DNA of 64,000 nt, taken from Fredinandcohnia humi. Lineage in GTDB: Bacteria > Bacillota > Bacilli > Bacillales > Bacillaceae_L. The notes below the pieces were generated by a model, which was not told the origin of the DNA, ran no database searches, and saw only the letters and a list, made by a program, of their open reading frames with translations. The stretch's first letter is position 1. The number at the start of each line of letters is the position of its first letter. The stretch lies in contig NZ_LMBW01000001.1 in the NCBI RefSeq assembly GCF_001439915.1, forward strand, positions 545,960-609,959, given 5' to 3'. Of this stretch, positions 50,533 to 58,607 are shown piece by piece. The translations under genes and the position numbers were made by a program.

Positions 50533-50557
50533 CGGAGTTTAGCTCGGCTAAACTCCT
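50533..50557 (-). terminator. hairpin at the end of the minus-strand gene
   Basis: GGAGTTTAG-CTCGG-CTAAACTCC is a perfect 9-bp stem overlapping the stop codon. The T tail is poor, so termination is uncertain. Confidence 0.45.
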
Positions 50558-50879
50558 ATTTCCAGTACTCCAAAAACTCATAATTGTCGGTCGGGATTTT
50601 TTTAATCACTTCGTTTGCTTCATTGCGGTAAACTTCATACTCCTGGTAGACTTCAACCTTATGTCCTTTCACCATCTCCGTGTCAACATACTGCATTTCC
50701 AATTCAGGAATTAGTCCCTCGAGCAGGTTTTTCTCTTCTGGATTGACAGATACTTCCTCATCGGAAGAAAGACCGGATACAGAAATGGCCTTTTTGTACT
50801 CGAAAACATCATCTGCTTCAATTACACCGGTCACAAATATGATAGAAAGAATCCCAATCGCAGCCATTAATTTATTCAA
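50556..50879 (-). CDS. exported or membrane-anchored hypothetical protein, about 107 aa
   Basis: An N-terminal hydrophobic segment (about 5-20, LMAAIGILSIIFVTGVI) is followed by an acidic extracytoplasmic part rich in Glu, Val and Tyr. The start is chosen as the TTG at 50879, 10 bases after AAGGAG; another TTG at 50888 lies only one base from that site. No domain recognised. It is the last gene before the PadR/HAAS pair on this strand, with a 90-bp gap. Confidence 0.55.
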   Translation of the reverse strand: MNKLMAAIGILSIIFVTGVIEADDVFEYKKAISVSGLSSDEEVSVNPEEKNLLEGLIPELEMQYVDTEMVKGHKVEVYQEYEVYRNEANEVIKKIPTDNYEFLEYWK

Positions 50880-50980
50880 TGTTACCAAACTCCTTTTTCC
50901 CGTATCTACTACTCATCTATATGCATCCCGAAAAAAGTTTAGGACAACTAATCCCTTAGGGCGAGTTTGGTCATTTCAAA

Positions 50981-51973
50981 TTATCGAATGTTGGCCTTAC
51001 GGATCCCGTCAAATATGTTGAGAGCTGAAGATACGATGAATGAAACAAGTACAAGTCCTTTGAACCATGTTTTAAAGTCATTGATTTCGAATAAATCTGT
51101 CATATACGAGATGAAATCCGGGTTTAAGATGTTAGGATTTAAGAAGATTACGATGAATACAATGGTTGAAAATACCTGAAGGGCAGTATTGTAGATTGCC
51201 ATTCTTTTCGTCCATTGCCCTTTGATTAGTTTATATAAGGCTAATGCGATTTCCAAACCAATCACAACTAGAACGATTGGCCAAAAAGAAAGCAAAACCT
51301 CATGATTTAAAGCTGGGGTTACAAACTCAAGACCACCTTTACCACCTTCATAAACACCTAGAAGTTGATTGGCATAAAAATAAAGAGTTGCCCAGATTGC
51401 TGTCCATAAGAAAGCGCCAAATACTTCAAATTTTGAAATCTTCTTTTTCTTAGGGATATAAGTGATTTTCTTTAAATCAGCTGGATTCCATTTTTGAAGG
51501 CTACTTGTTAGTGGTTGTTCATCTTTTCCTGTATCTGTTCTTTCTATAATCGCAAACACAATTGTAAACCAAAAGAAGGTTTGGATCGAAACTTCAACGA
51601 CTCTCCAAATTCCGAAGCCTAACAAGTCCAGAACCACATTTATGATGGTTTCCTCACCTTGATACCCGATAAAATACTCAGCGAACATTGCAATGAGTGA
51701 AACAACAGCGGCAATTGGTAAAATCATTTTTAATAAGCTTACATACACGTCAAAATAACGTGGACCAATTAGGTACATCGGTCGATCTCGATAATTATTA
51801 GCCAATTTTACTGGGCTCCCTAATTTTTCAAGCACTGTTTTTACATCTTCTTCATTGTAATCATCAGGCAACATATCCCGGGTGGTCGAACGTAATTCAA
51901 GTGCGATCTCTTCACGCATTTTTTCAGGCAGCCTTCTTGTAACCTCCTGAATGTAGATATCAATCAGATTCAT
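50981..51973 (-). CDS. HAAS-domain membrane protein paired with PadR
   Basis: 330 residues. The N-terminal ~65 residues (YIQEVTRRLPEKMREEIALELRS, then VLEKLGSPVKLANNYR) form the HAAS domain, a short all-alpha module often coupled to PadR regulators. Six hydrophobic segments follow, from residue 80 to the end. Its start overlaps the padR gene by 14 bases. HAAS/PadR pairs occur widely in Firmicutes and are thought to link membrane state to transcription; the role here is unknown. Confidence 0.8.
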   Translation of the reverse strand: MNLIDIYIQEVTRRLPEKMREEIALELRSTTRDMLPDDYNEEDVKTVLEKLGSPVKLANNYRDRPMYLIGPRYFDVYVSLLKMILPIAAVVSLIAMFAEYFIGYQGEETIINVVLDLLGFGIWRVVEVSIQTFFWFTIVFAIIERTDTGKDEQPLTSSLQKWNPADLKKITYIPKKKKISKFEVFGAFLWTAIWATLYFYANQLLGVYEGGKGGLEFVTPALNHEVLLSFWPIVLVVIGLEIALALYKLIKGQWTKRMAIYNTALQVFSTIVFIVIFLNPNILNPDFISYMTDLFEINDFKTWFKGLVLVSFIVSSALNIFDGIRKANIR

Positions 51974-52307
51974 AATCTTCCTCTCCCTCTAATAGGCTGT
52001 AAAGCTCTTTTGAATTCTGAATCCATTCCTTTTTAAGCTGTAAAAAGATCTCGAGACCGTATTCACTTAACAGATAATATTTACGGGGTCTGCTTTCAGT
52101 TGTATCCCAGCTGCTCGTCACCAATTCCTGTTTTTCCAGGCGGCGAAGCAAAGGATATAAGGTACTTTGGTCAATCGCAATTCCAGACCCTTCCAAGGAT
52201 TGAACAAGTGAATATCCATATTGCGGGGTTCGTAATTGACTTAAAACAGCTAGTGTCAACGTTCCTCTTCTCAGCTCTGTCATTAATGAGTTTAATAAGT
52301 TACTCAT
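51960..52307 (-). CDS. PadR-family transcriptional regulator
   Basis: A 115-residue winged-helix regulator with the PadR pattern ELRRGTLTLAVLSQL, then YGYSLVQSLEGSGIAIDQSTLYPLLRRLEKQ and the wing SRPRKYYLLSEYG. It is translationally coupled to the HAAS membrane protein gene. AT-rich imperfect palindromes upstream of its start (AGTAT-TTAATTT-ATACT, about 52336-52352) may be the operator. Confidence 0.9.
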   Translation of the reverse strand: MSNLLNSLMTELRRGTLTLAVLSQLRTPQYGYSLVQSLEGSGIAIDQSTLYPLLRRLEKQELVTSSWDTTESRPRKYYLLSEYGLEIFLQLKKEWIQNSKELYSLLEGEEDYESD

Positions 52308-52454
52308 TCACCCACCTCATTTTTATTACTATATGTCATACAGTATTTAATTTATACTATGTATCGTACACTATTATTGTGACGAAAGCAATTAAACTTT
52401 TCAAAAAGAATGACAGAAAAATTGGATATGCTATAATAAAGTGAATTGAATAAT

Positions 52455-52547
52455 AACAGGGGGGCTCACACATGTGGGCTGAGAGTAAGCGAAATGTAGC
52501 TTTGACCCTTTACCTGATTTGGATAATGCCAACGTAGGGAATATGTA
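52455..52547 (+). promoter_or_regulatory. TPP riboswitch (THI box) aptamer
   Basis: The conserved blocks are present in order: GGGGGGCTCACA, GGGCTGAGA, ACCCTTTACCTGATTTGGATAA and TGCCAACGTAGGGAA. The P3 arm is extended (AAGC...GCTT). When thiamine pyrophosphate binds, the downstream terminator should form and shut off thiM-thiE-thiD. Confidence 0.95.
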
Positions 52548-52560
52548 AGTATGAGTATTC

Positions 52561-52597
52561 ATGCGGTATATCTATTACAGGTATACCGCATTTTTTA
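52561..52597 (+). terminator. riboswitch-controlled terminator
   Basis: ATGCGGTATA-N11-TATACCGCAT followed by TTTTTT, 14 bp after the TPP aptamer. Confidence 0.9.
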
Positions 52598-52781
52598 TTC
52601 AACATGGCTTAAACCCCGTTGAATAAAAAAATGCCTCCGGCGGATACCACAGATTTTCAATGGAAAATTTTCGAGCAAACGACCAAAGACTAAGGACGCC
52701 ACTTCCTGTGGCAACGTCTTTGTGACCCACCTCGTGTGGGCCTAAAAAATCTGGGCGCAAATACGCTAAGGCGCATTTGAT
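52592..52781. repeat. interspersed repeat, family B, copy 2
   Basis: It runs from TTTATTCAAC...GTTGAATAAA through TGCCTCCGGCGGATACCACAG and GGACGCCACTTCCTGTGGC to GCGCAAATACGCTAAGGCGC. It starts in the T tail of the riboswitch terminator and ends 9 bp before the thiM ribosome site, so it adds about 190 bp of structured leader. Confidence 0.85.
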
Positions 52782-52803
52782 TAGTTTGATAGGAGGAAAA
52801 AAG

Positions 52804-53628
52804 ATGTTCGAGCAAATTATTGAAAATGTAAGGAAAAACATACCGCTTGTACATAATATTACAAACTATGTGACGGTTAATGATGTTGCAAATATGGTCC
52901 TTGCTTGTGGGGGATCACCGATTATGGCGGACGATCCGAAGGAAGTGGAGGAGATTACAAGCATCTGTAGTGCGCTTGTGATTAATATTGGGACTTTAAA
53001 TGAACGAACAATCGAATCGATGATTTTAGCAGGAAAAGCTGCAAATAAATGTGGGCATCCTGTAGTTTTGGACCCAGTTGGGGCGGGTGCATCCAGTTTA
53101 CGCACCAATACCGTCTACCGCCTTTTAGAAGAGGTTCGGTTCGATGTCATTCGGGGAAACCTCTCAGAAATAAAAACCGTTCATGCTGGCGGCGGGAAGA
53201 CAAAAGGTGTGGATGCAGCCGCGGAAGATGTCATCAATGAAGGAAATCTCGATGAAATGGTTCAATTTGCGAAAATGGTAAGCACGCAGACAGGTGCCGT
53301 TATTGCAATCACGGGTGCGATTGATATCGTTGCAAATAAAGACGAAGCTTTTGCGATCAGAAATGGTCACCCAATGATGTCAAAAATAACTGGGACAGGT
53401 TGCATGCTTTCAGCGGTTGTAGCTGCATATTGTGGTGCCAATCCTCAGGAAATTTTAAAAAGCACGGCGGCTGCGGTGAGTGCGATGGGATATTGCGGAG
53501 AACTGGCTCATCAAAAGGTAGAAGAATTGAATGAGGGAACTTCATCATTTCGAACGTATTTGATTGATGCGATGAGCAGGCTAGACTATACACTACTTCA
53601 AGGTGGGATGAACATTGAAAATCGATAA
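52804..53628 (+). CDS. thiM: hydroxyethylthiazole kinase
   Basis: A 274-residue kinase that phosphorylates the thiazole moiety during thiamine salvage. It has NIPLVHNITNYVTVNDVANM, ACGGSPIMADDPKE, LDPVGAGASSLR and the catalytic-region KITGTGCMLSAVVAA (near 200). The start is the ATG at 52804 after TAGGAGG; the upstream in-frame TTG at 52777 precedes that site. It is the first gene of a TPP-controlled operon and overlaps thiE by 14 bases. Confidence 0.95.
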   Translation: MFEQIIENVRKNIPLVHNITNYVTVNDVANMVLACGGSPIMADDPKEVEEITSICSALVINIGTLNERTIESMILAGKAANKCGHPVVLDPVGAGASSLRTNTVYRLLEEVRFDVIRGNLSEIKTVHAGGGKTKGVDAAAEDVINEGNLDEMVQFAKMVSTQTGAVIAITGAIDIVANKDEAFAIRNGHPMMSKITGTGCMLSAVVAAYCGANPQEILKSTAAAVSAMGYCGELAHQKVEELNEGTSSFRTYLIDAMSRLDYTLLQGGMNIENR

Positions 53629-54265
53629 AAATGCGATGCTTTTATACGCTGTAACCGACCGTACCTGGACAGGCAATCAGACCTTAGTTGAGCAAGTCGA
53701 AGCAGCACTTAAGGGTGGAATTACCTTCTTACAGCTTCGGGAAAAAAGTTTAGACTATGATGAATTTTTACAGGAAGCGATTGAACTTAAAAGGTTATCT
53801 GGTTTATATCGTGTACCATTTGTTATTAACGACAATGTCGAGATTGCGTTAGCATGTGATGCAGATGGCATACATGTTGGGCAAGAGGATATGCCGGTTG
53901 AAAAAGTCCGTGAGTCAATTGGTCCGGATAAAATTCTTGGAGTGTCGGCACAAAATGTGGAACAGGCAATTGCTGCTGAAGAAGCGGGTGCTGATTATCT
54001 CGGTATCGGTTCTGTATTTCCAACAAGCACGAAGGGAGATGCTATACCGATGACAGTTGAAACCGTTCGAGAAATTTGCAGAAGTGTATCGATTCCGATT
54101 GTTGCAATCGGTGGAATTAATAAAACGAATATATTGGAGTTAAGTGGAAGTGGGGTTGACGGAGTTGCTGTTGTATCAGCGATCTTTGCTCAGTCCGATA
54201 TCACGGGAGCAACTAAAGAATTACGAAAGCTTTCGACTGAGATGGTAGGGAGAGATGGGATATGA
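53615..54265 (+). CDS. thiE: thiamine-phosphate synthase
   Basis: A 216-residue TIM-barrel enzyme joining the pyrimidine and thiazole phosphates. Visible are LQLREKSLD (near 37), PFVINDNVEIALACDADGIHVGQ (near 68-90), GVSAQNVEQA, YLGIGSVFPTSTKGD (near 128) and IVAIGGINKTN. The TTG at 53615 is the start, 7 bases after AAGGTGGG inside the thiM end. It overlaps thiD by 4 bases. Confidence 0.95.
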   Translation: MKIDKNAMLLYAVTDRTWTGNQTLVEQVEAALKGGITFLQLREKSLDYDEFLQEAIELKRLSGLYRVPFVINDNVEIALACDADGIHVGQEDMPVEKVRESIGPDKILGVSAQNVEQAIAAEEAGADYLGIGSVFPTSTKGDAIPMTVETVREICRSVSIPIVAIGGINKTNILELSGSGVDGVAVVSAIFAQSDITGATKELRKLSTEMVGRDGI

Positions 54266-55041
54266 AAAAGGTACTGACGATTGCAGGCTCTGACTGCAGT
54301 GGGGGAGCCGGGATACAAGCGGATATTAAAACAATCACCGCTCATAAAATGTATGCAATGAGTGCAATCACAGCTCTCACTGCTCAAAACACAACGGGCG
54401 TGTATGGGGTGCTTGATTCGACTCCCGAATTTGTCGGTCAGCAGCTTGATTGTATTATGACTGATATTTTTCCTGATAGTGTAAAAATAGGGATGGTGTC
54501 CTCACCTGAGATTATTCAAAAAATCGTTGAGAAGCTTGAAGAATATCAACCTCAAAACATTGTCGTGGACCCAGTCATGATTTCTACAAGTGGAAGTAGA
54601 TTATTGAGTGAATCAGCGATGGATGCCTTGATTACTAGATTAATTCCACTTGCCACTGTTATTACACCAAATTTACATGAGGCCCAAGCACTTTGTGGTA
54701 TGGAGATCCACACAAAGGAGGACATGCAAGTGGCTGCCCAAAAATTATCCGAAACGTATAAGGGTGCCATTTTAATTAAAGGGGGGCATCTTGAGGATAC
54801 GGCAGATGATCTCTTATACAGCGATGGGGAATTCACCTGGTTCCCAGGTTCACGAATTGATAACCCGAATTCTCATGGCACAGGTTGCACGCTATCCTCA
54901 GCGATTGCATGTAATTTAGCAGAAGGATTGGATATAAAATCAAGTATTCATGAGGCAAAACGTTATATTACGGGGGCGTTGGCAGCGGGTCTTGACCTAG
55001 GAAAGGGAAGCGGACCATTGAATCATTGTTATGCACTATAA
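54262..55041 (+). CDS. thiD: hydroxymethylpyrimidine/phosphomethylpyrimidine kinase
   Basis: A 259-residue kinase making HMP-PP. It has LTIAGSDCSGGAGIQADIKT at the N-terminus, ALTAQNTTGVYGV, VVDPVMISTSGSRL and the phosphate-binding HGTGCTLSSAIACNLA (near 207). ATGA overlap with thiE couples translation. The thiM-thiE-thiD operon is a salvage set, since no thiC, thiG or thiO is adjacent. Confidence 0.94.
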   Translation: MKKVLTIAGSDCSGGAGIQADIKTITAHKMYAMSAITALTAQNTTGVYGVLDSTPEFVGQQLDCIMTDIFPDSVKIGMVSSPEIIQKIVEKLEEYQPQNIVVDPVMISTSGSRLLSESAMDALITRLIPLATVITPNLHEAQALCGMEIHTKEDMQVAAQKLSETYKGAILIKGGHLEDTADDLLYSDGEFTWFPGSRIDNPNSHGTGCTLSSAIACNLAEGLDIKSSIHEAKRYITGALAAGLDLGKGSGPLNHCYAL

Positions 55042-55073
55042 AAAAGTGGGGGAGCCCCCACTTTTTATAATTT
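55041..55073. terminator. bidirectional terminator between convergent genes
   Basis: AAAAAGTGGGGG-AG-CCCCCACTTTTT serves thiD and the methyltransferase gene. Confidence 0.92.
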
Positions 55074-55835
55074 TGTAGCTTTTAACACGACTGCTTCCCC
55101 TTGGAAGGAAATGATTTTATGATTCTCGAATTGGATCCGAAACTTTTGTTTGATTTGATCGGAAGCGTTCAGCATGTATTCGGTCAGTTCAGATTTCTCT
55201 TGATCTAACAAATGCATGCGGTCACACCAGCTTTCAAATGTAAAAGTCTTTTCAAAACGATAGAGTTCTTGGATTTCAAAGCCCACATTTTCTAGCATTT
55301 GGAGCCACTCGGTCTTTTTCCAAGCACGGAAATGACTATAGTCTCGCTTTTTTTCTACTGTATTATAAAACTCATCAAATTCATCTTTTTCAGGAGCCAC
55401 ATTATCATCTAATAGAAACTTACCTTCTTTTTTTAAAACACGTGATACTTCACCTACGAAGCTGTTAATGTTAGGAAAATGATGAGGTGCAATTCGGCAA
55501 GTTACGATATCGAATGTTTCATCTGCGAATGGTAGTTTTTCAGCATCACCCTCCACAAAATCTACATTAAGATGGCCATTTCCTTTAATAAATTTTTCAG
55601 CAACAGCTAACATTTCTGGTGTTAAATCGAACGCTGTAACTTTTCCTACAAGAGGAGCGAGTGCATTCGCAGTATGTCCACCTCCAGTAGCTATGTCAAG
55701 AGCGATTTCCGTGCCTTTGGCGTCAGCCAATGAAACCAATGTTTGTAAATCTCCACCTTTACGATGACCTTCACTTGTTACGTAAGATGCAGCGCTTCGA
55801 CCAAATTGCTTTTGAACGTCTTTTTTAATGTCCAT
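55065..55835 (-). CDS. class I SAM-dependent methyltransferase (UbiE/YcgJ-like)
   Basis: A 256-residue methyltransferase with the SAM-binding motif LDIATGGGHTANALAP (near 47-62), the acidic DLTPEMLAVAE loop (near 70), EGDAEKLPF (near 97) and RVLKKEGKFLLDD (near 135). Domain type Methyltransf_11; substrate unknown. The start is the ATG at 55835 with GGGGGA 7 bases upstream; a TTG five codons earlier overlaps that site. It precedes a 1.2-kb gene-free stretch. Confidence 0.85.
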   Translation of the reverse strand: MDIKKDVQKQFGRSAASYVTSEGHRKGGDLQTLVSLADAKGTEIALDIATGGGHTANALAPLVGKVTAFDLTPEMLAVAEKFIKGNGHLNVDFVEGDAEKLPFADETFDIVTCRIAPHHFPNINSFVGEVSRVLKKEGKFLLDDNVAPEKDEFDEFYNTVEKKRDYSHFRAWKKTEWLQMLENVGFEIQELYRFEKTFTFESWCDRMHLLDQEKSELTEYMLNASDQIKQKFRIQFENHKIISFQGEAVVLKATKL

Positions 55836-56119
55836 CCCTTTATCCCCCAATACACATGATACCTTTATCTTATAGGAAAATTTTACATAAGGAAATTATA
55901 AAAAGGTTATAAAATGAGATAAGAAAAGGTTATGACACCTAAACCATGGGTGCTAATAAAAGGGAAAGGGCTACTTAGAATTTATAATATAAACGCCCAC
56001 GTTTTAGTAACGGGTTCTATTTTGAGGTGCAAACAAGAAAAACACACTGTAAATCACTCAAATATTCGCAACAAAAATAGCAGAGCAATTTTGAACATGA
56101 AAAAGTTCTGGCAATCGGA

Positions 56120-56757
56120 CATTCGGACAGCAACGCCAGATTTCCTTCTTGTGTTGTCCGAATCAAGGTTTCATTCGGACAGCAACGCCAGATTTCCCGC
56201 TTGTGTTGTCCGAATTAAAGTGTCATTTGGACAGCAACGCCAGATTTCCTGCTTGTGTTGTCCGAATTAAAGTGTCATTTGGACAGCTACGCTAGATTTC
56301 CTACTTGTGTTGTCCGAATCAAGGCGTCATTCGGACAGCAACGCCAGATTTCCTGCTTGTGTTGTCCGAATCAAGGCGTCATTCGGACAGCTATGCCAGA
56401 TTTCCTTCTTGTGTTGTCCGAATCAAGGCGTCATTCGGACAGCTATGCCAGATTTCCAGCTTGTGTTGTCCGAATCAAGGCTTCATTCGGACAGCAACGC
56501 CAGATTTCCAGCTTGTGTTGTCCGAATCAAGGCGTCATTCGGATAGCTATGCCAGATTCCCAGCTTGTGTTGTCCGAATTAAGGTTTCATTCGGACAGCA
56601 ACGCCAGATTTCCAGCTTGTGTTGTCCGAATCAAGGCGTCATTCGGACAGCTATGCCAGATTTCCTTCTTGTGTTGTCCGAATCAAGGTTTCATTCGGAC
56701 AGCTATGCCAGATTTCCTGCTTGTGTTGTCCTAATCAAGGCTTCATTCGGACAGCTT
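56120..56757. repeat. 52-bp-period hairpin repeat array (about 12 units)
   Basis: TCCGAAT marks lie at 56157, 56209, 56261, 56313, 56365, 56417, 56469, 56521, 56573, 56625, 56677 and 56729: twelve exact 52-bp steps with no indel. Each unit holds a 9-bp inverted repeat TGTCCGAAT-N9-ATTCGGACA, then GCAACGCCAGATTTCC or GCTATGCCAGATTTCC and CTTGTGT. The gap 55836-57067 otherwise holds two hairpins near 56,900 and AT-rich sequence. Confidence 0.93.
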
Positions 56758-56875
56758 TAACAATTTCCTAGTCTCGCAGTCCGATAGGCAATTTAACTCA
56801 AATAACGCTTAAGTTAGTAAAAAAATAAACTCAGCCTTTTATTTTAAATTGCCAAATGACGAACAGTTTAGTACA

Positions 56876-56918
56876 AAAAATAGCAGATTGAGAAACTTTA
56901 TTCTCAATCTGCTATTTG
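56876..56918 (-). terminator. strong hairpin, likely minus-strand terminator
   Basis: AAATAGCAGATTGAGAA pairs with TTCTCAATCTGCTATTT (17 bp, 6-base loop). The T run is on the minus strand (TATTTTTT), so it would stop transcripts coming from kinB. Confidence 0.75.
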
Positions 56919-56958
56919 ACATGTAATTTGCAATGCAGTTTGTGACGTTAAACTATCA

Positions 56959-56990
56959 GAAAGCTGATAAATCAATGTTTATCAGCTTTC
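56959..56990. repeat. perfect 13-bp inverted repeat
   Basis: GAAAGCTGATAAA-N6-TTTATCAGCTTTC, without a clear T tail on either side. It could be a second stop or a structured RNA end downstream of kinB. Confidence 0.6.
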
Positions 56991-57047
56991 AAAAATTGTT
57001 ACGATATTCGCTGTTATTGATGGTGCTAAAAGTATGTTGTGTACCCG

Positions 57048-57084
57048 AAAAGAAAATGGCCCCACGTTTAGGCGTGGGGCTCAT
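57048..57084 (-). terminator. terminator overlapping the kinase stop codon
   Basis: GCCCCACG-N6-CGTGGGGC on the minus strand followed by ATTTTCTTTTC; the stop TAA lies in the loop. Confidence 0.7.
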
Positions 57085-58330
57085 TGATGGAAAGAACGGA
57101 AGGAAATTGAAAGGTGAATTCGGTTCCTTCTCCAACTGTACTTTTAACACGAATCGTGCCATTCATTGCTTTTACTATACTATAGACGACCATCATGCCA
57201 AGACCGGTTCCTTTTGCCCCTTTTGTAGAATAATACGGCTCACCAAGCCGTTCAATCTGTTCTTTCGTCATTCCAACACCTGTATCTCTAATCACAATTG
57301 TTACATCGGAGCGGTCATAGGTGGTCTCGACAAATAATCGCCCCCCACCTGGCATGGCCTCAATTGCATTTTTCATAACATTGATAAAGCATTGGTGGAA
57401 CTTCTGACGGTCTCCTTCAATCGAACCAATCAAGGAAAAATACGTAATCACTTCCACGGAATGCTGATTTGCGGTTGGCCTTAAAATTGAAATGACCTGT
57501 TGCAATTCTCGCTTAATCTGAAGCGTTTCAACAGTTTCTAGTGCCGGCTTTGAAAAAGTCAAATAATCTTGAATTACCCTTTCAGCAGAAGCTAATTCTT
57601 CTTTTATAATTAATAGGTATTCCTTTTGTTTATGGCGGGGGAGGGTATTTGACATCAATAATTGCACAAACCCCATTGCGGCTGTCAAAGGATTTCTAAT
57701 TTCATGCGAAATCGCCGCCCCCATTTGTTCAACAGCCTGTAATTTTTCAGATTTTAAAGCTGTTTGACGCAGAAGAAGATTTTTTCGGACAAATTCAAAT
57801 AAATAAGATAAGATAGCGATTCCCAGTGCTGGAACAAGTGAATAAGCAAACCAAGCATCAAAAAGGCTAACAGGTGGTGTGAAAACTTGCATCGCTGCTA
57901 CAGTAATGACTGAAAGTAAAAAGGTAAGTAAAACAGCAATGTAAACGCGCTTATTAGAATTTTGTTTCCAAAACCACGGATAGAGCCTCCATAATATAAA
58001 GGCAAGAGGTAAATATAATAGAGTAGTCGCAAACAACCCCAAATCTATCCCGTAGATGGCCCTGCTTATGATCACTGCAATTGATACGAAAGGACCGATC
58101 CCGAGGTAGAGCCCGCCAATTATTACAGGGATTAGGCGGAGGTCAAAATGAAAAGATGGTGAAGGCTTAAATGAAAATGTGATACATACAAATAAAAGCA
58201 CAATACAGCCTAATAAAGCCTCCCATTTTGAAATCGTCAGGTTTCTTTTTCGTTCAAACCAGATTAAGCCGATAAATAATAAGATCATAATTAAGGCCAA
58301 GTTAAATAATAAATGCTTTGTAATTTCCAT
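57068..58330 (-). CDS. kinB: KinB-like membrane sensor histidine kinase
   Basis: 420 residues with a 5TM-5TMR_LYT-type sensor of about six membrane segments (residues 5-190; LRLIPVIIGGLYLGIGPFVS) followed by a kinase core. The core shows the H box SHEIRNPL (near 208), N box NVMKNAIEAM (near 315), G1 DTGVGM and G2 GTGLGM. Size and domain order match KinB of B. subtilis, which feeds the sporulation phosphorelay through Spo0F; an orphan kinase with no adjacent regulator fits. AAGGTGG precedes the ATG. A CodY-box-like AATTTTTTGGAAAAA at 58437-58451 lies upstream. Other orphan LytS-like kinases remain possible. Confidence 0.82.
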   Translation of the reverse strand: MEITKHLLFNLALIMILLFIGLIWFERKRNLTISKWEALLGCIVLLFVCITFSFKPSPSFHFDLRLIPVIIGGLYLGIGPFVSIAVIISRAIYGIDLGLFATTLLYLPLAFILWRLYPWFWKQNSNKRVYIAVLLTFLLSVITVAAMQVFTPPVSLFDAWFAYSLVPALGIAILSYLFEFVRKNLLLRQTALKSEKLQAVEQMGAAISHEIRNPLTAAMGFVQLLMSNTLPRHKQKEYLLIIKEELASAERVIQDYLTFSKPALETVETLQIKRELQQVISILRPTANQHSVEVITYFSLIGSIEGDRQKFHQCFINVMKNAIEAMPGGGRLFVETTYDRSDVTIVIRDTGVGMTKEQIERLGEPYYSTKGAKGTGLGMMVVYSIVKAMNGTIRVKSTVGEGTEFTFQFPSVLSINEPHA

Positions 58331-58541
58331 AATCCACCTTCGACATTTAGTAGTAAGGTTTTACAATATATCAAATAGTTTGACAATATATAATCCTATT
58401 ATAATACAGATTAAATTACTTTGCTTGAAATTAGTGAATTTTTTGGAAAAAATCCGTAAATTTGGAATGGCACTTATTTCCTATATTTGTATTCTGCAAA
58501 AACCATCATTTTTCGACAAAAAAGATTAGAACAGATAAAAA

Positions 58542-58579
58542 CACGAAAAACCTGCTTAGATTCCGCTGAGCAGGTTTCT
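58542..58579 (-). terminator. rho-independent terminator
   Basis: Minus strand AAACCTGCT-N10-AAGCAGGTTT followed by TTCG, after the XRE-TPR gene. Confidence 0.8.
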
Positions 58580-58607
58580 TTTACACCAACTGATGTTCTT
58601 TTCATAA

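Noticed and set aside
20520-56757. CRISPR arrays
   Set aside because: The 52-bp and 21-bp arrays repeat along the whole unit and have no unique spacers of constant length; no cas genes are present.
56255-56760. Overlapping open frames of 79-159 codons through the repeat array (VRIKASFGQ-type repeats)
   Set aside because: A 52-bp unit shifts frame every copy, so all three frames are open merely because the unit lacks stops. There is no ribosome site, and translations are the same repeat in rotating frames.
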